Positions 24,227 through 36,673 of a stretch of DNA of 64,000 bases are shown piece after piece. How positions within the stretch are numbered: the first letter of the stretch is position 1; each line of letters starts with the position of its first letter. The stretch is taken from positions 1,612,001-1,676,000 of the forward strand of contig OZ199839.1 of NCBI GenBank assembly GCA_964304625.1, given 5' to 3'. Position numbers and translations under genes: made by a program. The notes beneath the pieces are model-generated. The model ran no database searches, was not told the origin of the DNA, and was given only the letters and a program-made list of their open reading frames with translations. The stretch is from Kudoa neothunni. Taxonomy: Eukaryota; Cnidaria.

Positions 24227-26676
24227 TAGGGGTTAACACAGTTCGGTTTCAGTTCAGTATTTAGGTTTCGGTTATTTCTAAAACAGTTTTAGGTTTTGTA
24301 AATAATTTATTCAATTATCAATGTTAATTTTTGTGCACGCAAAAAAATGCAAAAACGTGATAAATTGAAATCTTATTTCAGTCATTCTTTGTTTAAAAAT
24401 ACTTTTTAAACCAAAACTTTGAATCATTTTACAATAGAATTCAATTTTATATTAACTTTTATTGTTTTAATTAATTTTATTATTTAAAATTGTTTGTTAT
24501 TGCCTCCAAGAACGATTATAAATATTTTAGAGGAAAATTTTTTCGAACGCACTATAAAAAATTCTATAATTCAAATTTCAATGTAGTTATTTCTATTTTC
24601 ATAAATGAATACAGTGGTTTCAAGTTTCGAATCGCTCAGTTTTGTTCACAACAGGGAAATAACACGGTTGCATAGGAGGAAACATCTTTCTGAGTCAATA
24701 CTCGTAGGCCTTATGTTAGAAAGAGTTTTCCGAACACTTTCTAAACGATCTGATATCACATCGTAATTAACAAAGTTGGTAATTTCGTTAGAATCCGAAC
24801 AATATTTTTAGCTTTTTGGCCTGAATACGTAATTAATGAAATCGTCTAAATCCATTCCAGCTTCGGAAGGTTCATAGTTTTGGATTTGATCATTCGGTTC
24901 AATGACATTAATTGCTTCTTGTAGCTCAATATTTGACGGTCTTCTGTATAATAAACTGTTTTCACAAATGTTTGAATCGAAGATTAAAAATATAAATATA
25001 TCAGACCAAAAGGTACATCGTTCAAAGCAGCGTTTGATAAATTTCATTTTTAAATTTTCTGAAATGGTTCCGTCAATGAGCAAAAGATCCTAAATTGCAT
25101 TGGTTAGTATGAAGTCACATTGTACAGGATTTATTTGTAACTCTGAAAGTTTGACAGCGGCGAGATGCACAATCTTCAGACACGATGTTAGTTCCTTAAT
25201 ATTCGGTCATTTTTGCAATATCTTTATGGATAATTACATTGACCAAAATAATTTCATCTTTATCGATCAGTAAATCCATTTCAAAAATCATGTAAGCGTC
25301 TTCGATGACCTCGAACATTTTCACAAATTTGACTAACATATCGTAACAAATTAACCTTCGTGTCACACAATTGATATTCAGTGATAGGTATTTAATGCCT
25401 TTTCGTCCACATGATTTTCTGAATATGTCGGAGACCAACCCAGATCTTGAAAAGTGACTAACAACTGACTTCACCCGAGATACAATATCTAAGAAATATG
25501 ATACAAATACAAATTCTTGTTCATCAAACTCCAGATCGTCATAGTTTCGATATTTTTTGGCTCCCGGTTATAAGCTTCGTACATTGCGCCTTTTACAGCT
25601 ATACGTTAATGTAGGTTTGACAATTAATAACTCAATCACCCAAATTTATTCCATAACGAATGTATTTTGTCTTCTGAAAACCTAAATCAAAAGTGCATTT
25701 TGCCACGTTTGGCACTCCATCGGTACATAAAAATAAGGACGTAACACCAAATGTCGAAAGTTGGTTTTTGATTAATGTTATGTTTAGTTTGGTGCTAGCT
25801 TAACAAAGCTTTAAGATGATGCGCCACATTTTTCTCTTGTTGTTATTGTTGTCATTGGATTTTCTCGCGTTCCAACAATTAGTGACGGCAATTCTACGCC
25901 TTTTGGTGACTCTAATAACCCCGAGCGAAATTTGTTTGTATTCGAAATATGCTTGAATATTAAGAAATCGCCTTCCTACCTTGGTGTACACTCATCAGAA
26001 CAGGGTGCAGGTCTTGAATTGGCACCGGCAAATTTGTTGTTTATCTTGCTCATCGTAGACGCTTCTACTCTTACGTAAGAATCGAAAATTTCCTCATGAG
26101 ATACTGCGATCTCTTCACTATAAACTTTTTTCAACGAGAGCCTTATTTATGGTGGCACTTTTTGCAATTTTGTAAATAGGAATATTGTCAATTGTGATTA
26201 ATTTGGTAATACCACTATCCAAATTAAAATCCCAAAGACTTTTTCTCGCAAAATTTTCAATTGCGAGTTTTATTTATATGCTTCTAAATTTCAATAGAAA
26301 AATATTAGCGATTGCAACAACTTATTTTTTGAATCGATCCCATGTATTTTAGCGTGTGCATGCAACGTACTAGTTTAACCTTTTATGCACGTAAGTATTG
26401 CATCATATTTTTTACATTTTGCTTTTTTATTAGCAAGCTTAACAAAATATCTCCAAATAGCAGATACCGTTATCGTAATAATAAACAAAAAACTTATTCG
26501 CTGTTAAAGCAGATATCACTCAAAAAATGTTAGGCGCCTTAATTATTTTAAAAACGAATTTATTTGTTTAAATTACTGTATCAATTAATGATAGAAGCTA
26601 ATTTATACTAATTAAAAAAATAGACTTTTAAAATCGGTTTCGGTTTTGTCAAAAACCGAACCTATCTTAACCCCTA
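24227..26676 (-). mobile_element. hAT element inserted in the outer hAT element
   Basis: Inverted ends (TAGGGGTTAACACAG, and TCTTAACCCCTA on the right) are flanked by TCTAAGCC (24219-24226) and TTTAAGCC (26677-26684), an 8-bp duplication with one mismatch. GGTTTCGGTT-type repeats lie just inside both ends. Length 2450 bp. The minus strand carries a broken hAT transposase. Confidence 0.85.
24690..25991 (-). pseudogene. hAT transposase, broken
   Basis: On the minus strand, 25474-25196 encodes VVSHFSRSGLVSDIFRK and CVTRRLICYDMLVKFVKMFE, matching the hAT region with TRW-S-YDML, although the Trp is replaced here. Near 24790-24690 it reads VISDRLESVRKTLSNIRPTS and then DSERCF, the hAT dimerisation motif (NIRPTS-ESER). 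Several stops and shifts separate the pieces. The N-terminal BED finger was not found. Confidence 0.75.
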
Positions 26677-27535
26677 TTTAAGCCAGTTTAAAATCCCATA
26701 GAAAATATGAATTTGGCCTCCAAATTAAGGGAGTAAATTGGAAAAAACGGTTGAGACCCCCTGATTTATACCATTAGAAATGAAACCACGACGTGTTCTC
26801 AACTTTATCCTTTGTCTAAAATTGAGATCCGTCGGTTAATTGTATAATCTTTAATATTTTATATTTCAAGTTTTATGTTCGGATTATTATTTTTTCTCTG
26901 ATATGAATTATTGATAACTTATTTAGATTAAAAAGAATTTTTTAAATGTTGATACAATGAAGCTCACAGCAATCATTTATACACTAAAATAAAAAAATGT
27001 CAAATTAAACAGTTTATATTAGTTATTTTTATTCAGATACAATTAGAAGGCATCTTTTTTGGATTCATTAAACTTTTATTGACCTACTGACTCAATCTTG
27101 ATATTAACCCTAGAAAGCTCAATGAGCCCTTGTTGGTCCGAAATTTAATTAAATGCTCATAAAACTATAGGGATACGCTACATAGCAAAATTAATGTTAC
27201 GTAAAATATATCATAAATTTTATATAATTATATTTACAGGAGTCAAAATATTTTCTCATCCTATGTGTGTTTTTTATCCAAGTATAAATTGATCGAATAA
27301 GATCTCTCTATTATCGTAAGGTATTTTTTTTATACATTATTTAACTGTAATGGATAAAAACATTTCTCATTCTAAGTTCAGGAATCGATAAACTAAAAAT
27401 ATCCGTGGTGATTGATTTTTGCAATATTTAGTTATTCATTGAATATTTTAATTCGTTGTTATAAATTAATTTTGTATGTACATAAATTAAACTTTAATGT
27501 ATCCAAAACATTTTTTGTAAATCACAATATACGAT

Positions 27536-27990
27536 ATTGATAACAAGACCTAAATAATCACGATGTAATGTTAGTTGTCGAATTTTTAAAAAGGAGAATA
27601 AGTTTTATACACAACAAGATTAGTAATTGTCATAATAATTCAAGTAATAACACAGATTACGAACAAATATTTGTTCTAAACAATTCGATCTAATTTAATA
27701 AAAATTGCGAAGACGTTTAATTTGCGCAGTAAGACCATGAAGTTGTTTCCACGGGATCATGATCGCCATCCAACAACCGGTTATCATCTGTCGTTCCAAA
27801 ACTTCTATATATTATGATCGGATTATTAGAAATACGATTTGACGTTGAAATATGTTTTAGAATCAAAGATATAAAAATCAAAAAAATTATTCCCAGCCGT
27901 TGCAAATTTCGTAGTGTATAAAACATAATCTCCTTTTTAAATATTCGATAACCAACATAACATCTTGATTATTTAGGTCTTGTTATCAAT
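27536..27990. repeat. 455-bp unit with 80-bp inverted arms
   Basis: Arms 27536-27615 and 27911-27990 are near-identical inverted copies, with ATTGATAACAAGACCTAAAT at the outer edge. They look like terminal repeats of a miniature transposon, but no target duplication was found. The right arm contains the start codon and first codons of the small ORF inside; in the left arm the matching triplet is AAG rather than ATG. Confidence 0.65.
27717..27926 (-). CDS. Small putative secreted/anchored protein inside the inverted-repeat unit
   Basis: 69 residues on the minus strand with an ATG start. The N-terminus is basic then hydrophobic (LGIIFLIFISLILKHIS), like a signal peptide or anchor, followed by a polar region (SFGTTDDNRLLDGDHDP) and a single Cys near the C-terminus (SYCAN). 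It lies between two 80-bp inverted arms and its first codons fall in one arm. It is the only long frame in the unit. It could be a captured host gene, a gene with inverted duplicated flanks, or chance. Family not recognised. Confidence 0.4.
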   Translation of the reverse strand: MFYTLRNLQRLGIIFLIFISLILKHISTSNRISNNPIIIYRSFGTTDDNRLLDGDHDPVETTSWSYCAN

Positions 27991-28374
27991 CTTTTATAGT
28001 AGGTAATCGATTTTGCATAATCCTCTCCGGACCATGAAAAAAAGTGTATAAAATCAATCCAAAACCGATCTTACACACTTGTTGTTCATGTACATAATAA
28101 TTATATATCCCCTTTTGGAAGAATTTAGAAGAAAAATTGATGTTTTTATTGGAATAATATAAAACAATATGAATTCTACAAGAGACAAAAGAATCAAGTG
28201 ATACTAAGTTTCAATTTTTGAAAAATCAATAATTTTGGTTCGTGTCATATTTGACCCGCTATGACATATAAAAATCAATTTCCAATTCTAAAAATGGTTG
28301 GGAACGATCTAAACTTCTTTAAATTAGAGGTAAAATTTAGCCAGTGATTTTTTCGACGAGGCCATTTAGGTTTG

Positions 28375-30014
28375 ACAGTGGCTATTCTCATGGATCCATT
28401 TAATCCCCTCTCGGGACTGGCTATTCTCATGGAAATGAATAACTCCTCCGTTATAGGCGATATTTCAAATCTGACTTCATATTTAAATTGAGCTATTTTT
28501 AATCTAATTTTTTATGTAAAAGTTGTTTGAAATTTAAAGAATAAAAATTCAACACTTTGTATGTCCTATTTACACTGTTCACTAGTAGTACACTCACGTT
28601 TTTGAGTCTAATATTATGTAATACAAACATCATAATTGAAATGAAAATTAAAAACATATTCTAATAAGTAGAAACCGTTCTGTTCGTGCATTCTTGTGTC
28701 ACCCACCATATCTGAATATGCGCGTGAATCCTATTTGGTTGTGGGACGTTCTATTTCTTGAGACTATTTCTAAATTTAAAAAAAAACTTTGGAATAACTG
28801 AAATCTGTAGAACAAGTTTATATATTATATTCAGTTGGAGAGGAGAAATTTAAGCTTGTGTAAGATATAAAGTACCAATTGCATGGAATTAGTTTGAAAA
28901 GTGGTGTCGTTCTTGCTTCCTATGAAGCGCTTTTAAATTGATTTGCTCAAACTTATATCTTTTGTTAAAAAATATTATTGTACTGTTAAAATTTCAAATG
29001 TGGTTATTTTGGAGAAACTTTTCGGGCGCACAGCTAAACAACCATGACGGGTGGATAAGTTGATCAATTCTTCATTGGAGTGAAAATTGATTTTTCTGAA
29101 TTATAAAAGTTACACATCGCTCAGTATCAGGAAACAAATGTTTACAATCCTAAAATGAGATTTTTCAGAACAATTCAAAATGCTCAAGGACGAATTAACC
29201 GTTATTTTTACTCCAACATTGTTTATTATAATACTTACTACATTTCTTCGTTGGCTCGCTTTACAATAGCCAAACCAACGTACCCCAAAAATCACCATTC
29301 AAAAATTTTCATTTTATAAATCTACCTATTGAGACGATACCAGAGGAATCAGTGCAGAAAATTCAGAATCACCCTGCTTGTTAAAAATTGATAAATGAGT
29401 TTAAATAAACAAGTATAGGTTTACTCTTAAATTTAAACTCATAGGTTCCTGTATTCACGAATAGGCACCATGAAAACCTTTCTTATACTTATGATTAAAG
29501 TGAATACATTTATTTGTAGGGACAAAACAATGAAAATTCCCCGAAATTATGGTACAATCTTATAGATACATATGAAAAGTGGTTTACATCGTTTAAAAAT
29601 AGTTCGAATCCAATTAATATCCATTAATTAACGACAATTTTGTTAAATTTATATCAAAAAATGTTTAGATAGAAACTTACGTGTTTCGTAAATGATTGGA
29701 GATGACTTATTCTAAGTTAAACTGAATGCGTTGAGACGTATTAAACTAAAAGTTTCTAACCACCATTAGATATGTTTACGTTTCATTTCAATTATAATGT
29801 TTATATTACATAATATTAGACTCAAAAACTTGAGTATACTGCTAGTGAACAATGTAAATAGGGCAGACGAAATGTTGAATTTTTATTCATTAAATTTCAA
29901 ACAACTTTTACATACAAAATTAAATTAAAAATAGTTCAATTCTAATATGAAGTCAGATTTGAAATATCGCCTATAACGGAGGAGTTATTCGTTTCCATGA
30001 GAATAGCCACTGCC
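28375..30014. mobile_element. Long-TIR non-autonomous element, probably MULE
   Basis: The 10-bp direct repeat TTTAGGTTTG (28365-28374 and 30015-30024) flanks inverted arms of about 255 bp (28421-28680 and 29755-30012, roughly 85% alike by eye). Long TIRs with 9-10-bp duplications are typical of Mutator-like elements. The left tip is doubled: GTGGCTATTCTCATGG occurs at about 28377 and again, less its first bases, at about 28421. The 1.07-kb middle has no coding frame. Confidence 0.75.
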
Positions 30015-30733
30015 TTTAGGTTTGCTATATTTGGCATATCGAAATGTCTCACAGTAACTATCTCAAAGTTTATTTCTGGGAGATTTTCAAAATATTTTAT
30101 TATTTTGTATTTTCCATTTAATGTTGTTGTATTTTTGTCTTCGCTTACCGCTAAATTTCTAATTTTTCAGCGAATAATGCTACATTGGTCAACAATGTGC
30201 CGGGGGGAAAAGGTGCAATATCGATACATCATGTGATTTTGGCCACGCATTTTACATCATTTACAGTTTATTATTTAAACCAAAATTACCCATATGTTAT
30301 ATATATTTGTTTATATAAGCATTGGAAACATTTAGAGTTATAATTAAATAAAATCTCAAAAAGCGCGCAAAATCGATTACCGACCGTATATTTATTATTA
30401 ATTATTATTATGATTATAATAAAATGTTTTAAATATATTAAAGTTTTGTTTCATTTAAATTAATTTTAATGTATGATACAAAATTAAAATATTCGATGAA
30501 TAGCTAAATATTACAAAAATCACTCTCCAAGGATATTTATAGTGTATAGGATTACTTAAATTATAACACCAAATATCATTTCTTATGTTTAGTTAACTAA
30601 TAAATAAACAGATAATTTACGATAATTGAGTGACTTTATTCGATTACTTTATACTTGGACCAAAAAGAGGGTCCATTGAGCGTTTGTATAACTTTTCTAG
30701 GTGAGCATTCTAGCTATTTTACAGTATATACAA

Positions 30734-31757
30734 TATGTGACGATCTTTAGCATTTTTCGTAAATTGTCGATTTATTGCTTGGTATGGAAACTTTTACGAA
30801 ATTATTCACCTTAGAGGACAACAACGATATAACAGTTTTCGACTTTTTATATTTCCTTGAAGATAATGCATATACAATTAAAGTTTTGCAGAATCTTGGA
30901 CCTCTACAAAGCTACATGAAATGTTCGTGTGGCGCAGTAATGAAGATATCAACAAGAAAGGGCACCGATGAGGGCTACCAATTTAGATGTACAGATTGAC
31001 AAAAACGATGCTCAGCAAGAAAAAATAGTATTTACGAATAATCCAAACTTCCTCTGTGGAAAAGTTTTATTTTTATGATTTACGTCATACAAAACCCAAC
31101 GGCTATTTGCGAAACGCTACAATTTTATTTCAAAATAGAGTCATATACTACCATTTTTGAATGGAAGAGTATTATTCATGATTTAATGAATCAAAACTTG
31201 ATGAAGAATCCGAAAAAATCAAGGGAATAGGAGTTGTTGTACAGATCGATGAAACCGCTATCTCAAAAAGATAATACAATATAGTTAGATTTTTGGAGAA
31301 TCAACAGTATTGGATGATAAGTGAGATAGATGAAGATGGAAACTGCTTCATAAAAATTTCCCGCCTTAGATATCAATGTTCTCGAGAGAATAATCAACGA
31401 AAATGTTGATGACGGTTCCGCAATATGGACAGCTAGTTGGACTGGGTATAATTCTACTGGCAGATTTAGGATTTGTTCATGGGGAAGTCATCCATAAAGA
31501 AGATTTGTCTCGAACGAAGGTGTCCATATTAATCGAATCGAAGCTACTTGGGGAGCTTTCAAACGCAAATATACAGAAATGCGATCAACAAAAGTCCGGA
31601 AAGCTTTCCTGGATATATATCCGATTTTTTGTTTAGGCTTAAATATAAAAATAAAGAATTTAATAGGCTGTAAAAATACATAATGATTTTATATTCAATC
31701 TAATATTATTTCCGACTTTTCCGAGAGTTATCTTTTTGTACCGAAGATCGTCACATA
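30734..31757 (+). mobile_element. Merlin element 2
   Basis: Inverted ends TATGTGACGATCTT (30734-30747) and AAGATCGTCACATA (31744-31757) enclose a broken Merlin transposase. No clear target duplication remains. A hAT miniature element begins nine bases beyond its right end. Confidence 0.75.
30775..31636 (+). pseudogene. Merlin (ISXO2-like) transposase, broken (element 2)
   Basis: An N-terminal zinc ribbon (CSCGAVMKIS and FRCTD) comes first. The DDE core follows: IGVVVQIDETAISKR near 31240, QYWMISEIDEDGN near 31310, and HINRIEATWGAFKRKY near 31540. A TGA follows CTD at about 30998 and further stops and shifts occur. The domain order and motifs are those of Merlin/IS1016 transposases. Confidence 0.82.
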
Positions 31758-31766
31758 CTATTAAGT

Positions 31767-32508
31767 CAGTGGTGGGCATTACTTTTGGTTCTGCGGGCCA
31801 CATTGGCTCATTACAAAAACTTGGAGGGCCGCGTTGTTGATTAAATGTTTTCTGAGAACTTAAATACCTATTGGTGGTTTTTCTAACATTTTTGATACAA
31901 TAAAAAAGTTAGTGTATAAATTAATTTAGAAAGGAACTAAATAATTAAAAAAAATCGAAATTTGGTGATCGGCATACTATTGCAAGTTTCGATCGGAATA
32001 ATAGATTTTATCGCTTTTCAAATATATTAATAAATTAGATTTTTTTAACTCGGCGAAGGTAATGGAAAATATGGATATGGTTCTTATTGCGTCGAACCTA
32101 ACTTATGTATGAGTATCGCATCCTCAGATGTTTTTCTGCTATTTAGTTATTTTTAGATTCTTTTTGTTGCGAATCGAATCTCGTGTACCATTTTTTCTGA
32201 GTTTTATGACGTGATTTTGTTTTAAGGGCGTATTAGATCTTACCTCATTCACATTTACATATGATAATCATAGGTACGATGCAAGCATAGGTAAAACATA
32301 AAATCAGATAATAAAATCGCGTAAAATTAAAGTTCACAAATCCATAATATTCATCAAAGGTTGTTTATTTATTCGTTTATGGAAGATATATGCTGTCTTG
32401 ATGTTTCTAGATTTTGATAACATGTACAGGCTCGCGCAAATTTCAGCCGCATAAACCCGTCCGGGGCCGCACAAGATTTATTCGGGGACCTCACTTTGCC
32501 CACCACTG
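31767..32508. mobile_element. hAT miniature element
   Basis: Ends CAGTGGTGGGCA and TGCCCACCACTG-type, flanked by TATTAAGT (31759-31766) and TGTTAAGT (32509-32516), an 8-bp duplication with one mismatch. It is 742 bp, non-coding, with GC-rich GGCCGC blocks near both ends as in many hAT non-autonomous families. Confidence 0.88.
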
Positions 32509-32516
32509 TGTTAAGT

Positions 32517-33071
32517 AGCCAAGATTCCCACGGAATAGAATTTTTCTAACTTAGCCCGATAAGTAGAAGATAAATAAAACTTTGTATAGCAGTAAATCAG
32601 AATTATGTATTTATTTTAATTCCTCGTAATTCTGTAGTTGGTATCTCATTATCAATAATTACAATAAAGCAAGTCATACCCCACAAAAACATGATTACAT
32701 ACAGAAAATCACCAATAATTTTTTAAAATTATTTTTAAAATATCGAAGTATTTCGATAATGATTACATATCTAATTTATTGGAAAAATCCACGCGTCTTT
32801 CCTAATCCGATTAAAATTATTACCATGGTGATAATCTTATGCTCATCCGATTTAAATTTTTCTGTCAAAACAATACCGTTCTTCTAATATAAAGGGTGTC
32901 GGCGTAGCGAATATATTTATATTTATAAAAAGATAGGCGCTGAATAGAGTAATCATCAACCATATTTTAATATCAAACAATGATTAGATTAACAATAGAT
33001 TAAATTTAATCGCATAATTATAAAGAGTTGAGCGTTGGGAGAGTTCTGTTTAATTCTGAATTTTGGAAGTT
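32517..33071. other. Intergenic, upstream of AHD-PH gene 1
   Basis: AT-rich, no frame or repeat end recognised; presumably contains the promoter of the gene starting at 33072. Confidence 0.3.
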
Positions 33072-34644
33072 ATGGATGAGGTGGAGAATTTAAAGATTAA
33101 GCTTGAGCGTGTATTGTGCATGAAGGATGCTGCTGAGCGAATGATGAAAAAATGCAAGAACATCGACCAAATTCAAAGCTGTTACAAAAGTATAGTATTG
33201 ATGGACAGACAGAAAAAGTTTTACGATTCACAAATCAAATCTTTCACGGATGAAAACAATTTGGAAATGATTAGACCAATGTATATTGAGAAGAATTGAT
33301 TGATTAAATTTTAATTATTAATGGATTAAGTGGATCAGGATGTTCTGCTACAATTCGATGTAATTTTTGTGTTCCTAACCGAGGTATGCATTTGTCTCAA
33401 TAGTGAATATTCCATTTGTCACTTTCGACATTATTAAAACTCGAAAAAGCGACACCAAACTTATCACTCATGCTTACATTGAGGCTATTTGCAATGAGGA
33501 AATATTTCAGTCAGATTTAGTAGAGATTGATCATCATATCAGTGAATTTGTGGCATTTAATATTACATTGTAAATTTTATTTAATGTTTTATTGACATGA
33601 AAAAAAATTAACCAGTTATCTGTTTTCACAGAAGTGATGTCGATCCGCAAACAGTTATAAAATTTTATATCTATTCCTGGAAAATGAAAATGCCGGATAC
33701 AAGGGTAAATATTATATCCAGAAAAGCAATCACTTCTTTGCCCAATCAAAACGATTCATCTTTTGATCTATACGCCATACATAATTCGACAGTTATATCC
33801 TTGGCCAGAAATAATTTATTCGAATATGATGGTGTGTGCGTATTTGTGGGATTTGTTACGATTTTGTTGGTTTTAGTGATTAATCCAGAAAATATACTCT
33901 CCAGTTTCACAGAGTACAGCAAAATCGCATCAGCTTCTTTAATTATTTATCCTGATAAGTATTCTAGAATTTTTACGAAAAATAAAGTTGTTGTCATAGT
34001 ATGAGACTTTATTGCTTTTGTTTTATTCTTATTTTTCAATTAGACAGTAAAGGAAGTGTTAAATATGGATGAGGAGGGCGATGTAAATGCATTTTGTAGA
34101 TTTATTAACTTTTTATTTTGGGTTCTAGGAATATTCCTTTTTAACGTTGTACTGGAACATTGATTCTGGTTGCTTGAAGTTTTACTTCGATATCTATCTC
34201 TGCAAATGTCTCGATACATTGACTACACCTTTGGTCGAAGTACTAATATTTTCGCTCATATATTAATTATTTTTATATATAAAGATTGTATCGAGTAGTT
34301 TTATATTCAATTCTTTTTTAAGATTGAGGATATAACAATAAATGAGATCGAGAACGAACTAATAATTACAACCACTACCCATGTGATTACTTTGATGGTG
34401 GAAAACAGAGCTCACCTTCAATCCTCAATTGATATGATAGAGAAAACCATGAGTTTCGGGCGTGTAAGTTTTTTCTTGTTAGATAATGTGTAAGGTGGAA
34501 TGTTCCAAATAGTCATGGCCTTCAAATCTTATTTCTTTTCCAAGATCGACCACAAATTTTCTCAAGAGCGCTCTTTCAAGTCCCACCTCATTCTTTGATT
34601 CCATTGGGATGCCCGTTTTGAAACAAACTTCTCGGTCGAACTAA
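33072..34644 (+). CDS. Anillin/rhotekin-like protein (coiled coil - AHD - PH), copy 1
   Basis: Nine exons join in phase to 382 residues: 33072-33280, 33331-33359, 33404-33569, 33632-33831, 33877-33998, 34044-34082, 34129-34239, 34323-34463, 34513-34644; introns are 44-83 nt. The N-terminal helix (KIKLERVLCMKDAAERMMKK, then CYKSIVLMDRQKKFYDSQI) resembles the helical region of rhotekins. Next comes a C2-like AHD (SGCSATIRLNIPFVTFDIIK, KFYIYSWKMKMPD, FDLYAIHNSTVISLARNNL). The C-terminal part looks like a PH domain (YSFLTLYWNIDSGCLKFYFD ... TPLVEIEDITI) ending in a helix (ENRAHLQSSIDMIEKTM). Such proteins link Rho and septins to the cortex. Assignment is by pattern and by its paralogue at 43424; the sequence is divergent, so a database profile could overturn the family name though hardly the gene. 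Confidence 0.6.
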
Positions 34645-36673
34645 GACTTTTTAAGTGTTACCTACTTTTCAGAATTTATCGTATTACTGTTTTCAATATT
34701 TTTTCAAAATAATTTTGATAATACGTTTATTTAAATTTTTCAATTGGAATAAATAATTTGTTGGCGCTCATTTATGTTATTTTTGCGTGATACATCTTAT
34801 AAGATCGGCCGTTAAATTCTTAGTCTTATTTCAAAAGGTTGTCAGGAGAGTCATCGATTTTAAGTCAATTAATTAAACTGTTACAATTCGATGCTATAAC
34901 ACTGTCATTTTTGTTTAATTGATTAAATCCGTTAATTTATGATTTTTTTTGGCCATAAATAACAGAGAAATGTATATTTTGAATTATTTTAAATGTTATC
35001 TAAAAATAATTAATTAAATTTTGATTTTTATATGAATAAATAGGGGCAAAAATAAATAATTTTTAAATACTGCATATGTGATGTAGCGTTCTCATTAAGA
35101 TTGATTAATATTTTTTAATTGTTTTTAATACTTGCTTTAGTTAGTAAAAAAATAAAAATTTCATTAGTTACGTTTTTATAAAAATGAAACATTTTCGAGT
35201 ACTAAAAATCTTAAATTTTATCCGAGTTATGTGAAGTCAAATTAAACCCTCTTCAGGTGCTGCGTGCAAATAAATTAAACGCACGCCGAAGATTGATCTT
35301 TCGTCGTACACCACGAAAAACTATCTTAATAAGTTTGAATTCCATAGACCCCGAATAAATTAATTAAAATTAAATAAACATTAATAAATTTATAGAAAAA
35401 TTAGAAATATTGTTCAATTTCCTTTGTATGTAAAACAGCATTATTAGCTTGGCAATGAAGCCCAGCTGTGCGAATATCAAAGTAATCCAATGACCCCAAT
35501 TTAACGCAGGCCAAAAATTATATGGACTATTTTGGGTTGATAAACTTGAAAAGTATGGATGAACATGAAAATGAGTAAAATTAATGTCCAAACGTGTACA
35601 CTGGCTCTGTGCAATCTCTCGTTACCTTCCTAGAAATCAGGTTTTACCAAAGCGGGAAATAATACTTCCGTATTTATTTTCGTGGTCATTATTTTTGAAT
35701 CCTTTATCATGAATTTGTTTAAAAATAATGTATGACATGGAATTATACTTAATCGATAAAAATAGAGAATCGAAAATTATTTCATCAAAGTTAGAATTTT
35801 TTCATTGATATATAAATCAATGGAATCTACGGCACTGTTTATGATAGTGACTATTTGCATCAGTACCCGAAACGATATTTTTGAAAAATCTCATTGGTTT
35901 TGGGAAATTTCAAGAATCCAAGGTTAACGCAAAAATCACAAGATATTCAGGAAATCACAAGCTTTGGACTATCTGGCATATACGTTTTTATTATGCTCGA
36001 GAATAAAAGCATGTACACAAGGTTGTAATGTCGCAGAAATTTGGTAAATCTAAACACCAAATCATTAATACTCAAAAAATTCTGAGATGTTGTTTTACCA
36101 GAATTACTTCTACATCCAATATTATTCGAATGACCTCACATTTCTGGAGATATCAAAACAAGAAATGTCCTGGTAAAGTTTCTACGTCACCATTCGATTA
36201 AGTTGATGAGCCCAAACTCATCAAATAACATAATTATTATTTATTCTACAGCGGCATTGAAGGATGTTTTTGGTGAATGTTAACAATTTTCAGAAATTAG
36301 TTAATGTTCAATTCATAAAGCGTATTCATTCGCGATTATCAATGTAATATTATTCAAGTCGTCAATCTTAGATGAAAATATATTTGCAAAAATAATCGTA
36401 ATGCAAGAAAAAGGAATTCCGTTGTAGCTGGTTGCGCATAAGGCATGCAGTTTTCGAGTTAAACCATCGATTTTATCAGGATTGTTTGTACTTTTTTTCA
36501 ATCCTCAAATAAGTACGAAAAATCGATTGCCTATTGTACAAAAAAATTGTACTTAACTTAAAAAAGCTATTCGTGATAAAATGTTTGTTTGATTCAGGAG
36601 TGGAAAACCTCAACATAAGAGTAATATTGACCACCATTGATAACTCACGTATTCAAAAAACTCAAAAATAACG
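34645..36673. other. Mostly unassigned; short membrane-type ORF at 35370-35591 (-)
   Basis: No multi-exon gene could be built. On the minus strand 35591-35370 reads YNFWPALNWGHWITLIFAQL followed by a second hydrophobic run and a basic tail, preceded by an acceptor-like TTTCTAG at about 35630. It could be the last exon of a small membrane protein or chance. The rest may include decayed MULE sequence leading into the fragment at 36674. Confidence 0.25.

Larger units (their letters stand above)
23685..26763. mobile_element. hAT non-autonomous element, outer of a nested pair
   Basis: Ends are CAGGGATTCTCAGTCTC at 23685 and its near inverse (GGTTGAGACCCCCTG) at 26763. The flanking 8-mers AACTATAC and ATTTATAC match at six of eight positions, as expected for an old hAT duplication. 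Without the inner element it is about 630 bp and non-coding, with an (AAT)n-like tract at 23961-23978. Confidence 0.7.
26764..30700. mobile_element. Possible old piggyBac-like element holding later insertions
   Basis: TTAA at 27104-27107 followed by CCCTAGAAAGCTCAATGAGC and a GGTCC motif resembles, in inverse, GGACC..GGGTCCATTGAGCG and TTTTCTAGG at 30660-30700, but the right TTAA is lost and the arms differ by an 11-bp gap. If real, the element spans about 27108-30700 and was hit by the inverted-repeat unit at 27536-27990 and the MULE at 28375-30014. I found no transposase frame. 26772-27103 holds nothing recognisable. Confidence 0.3.
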
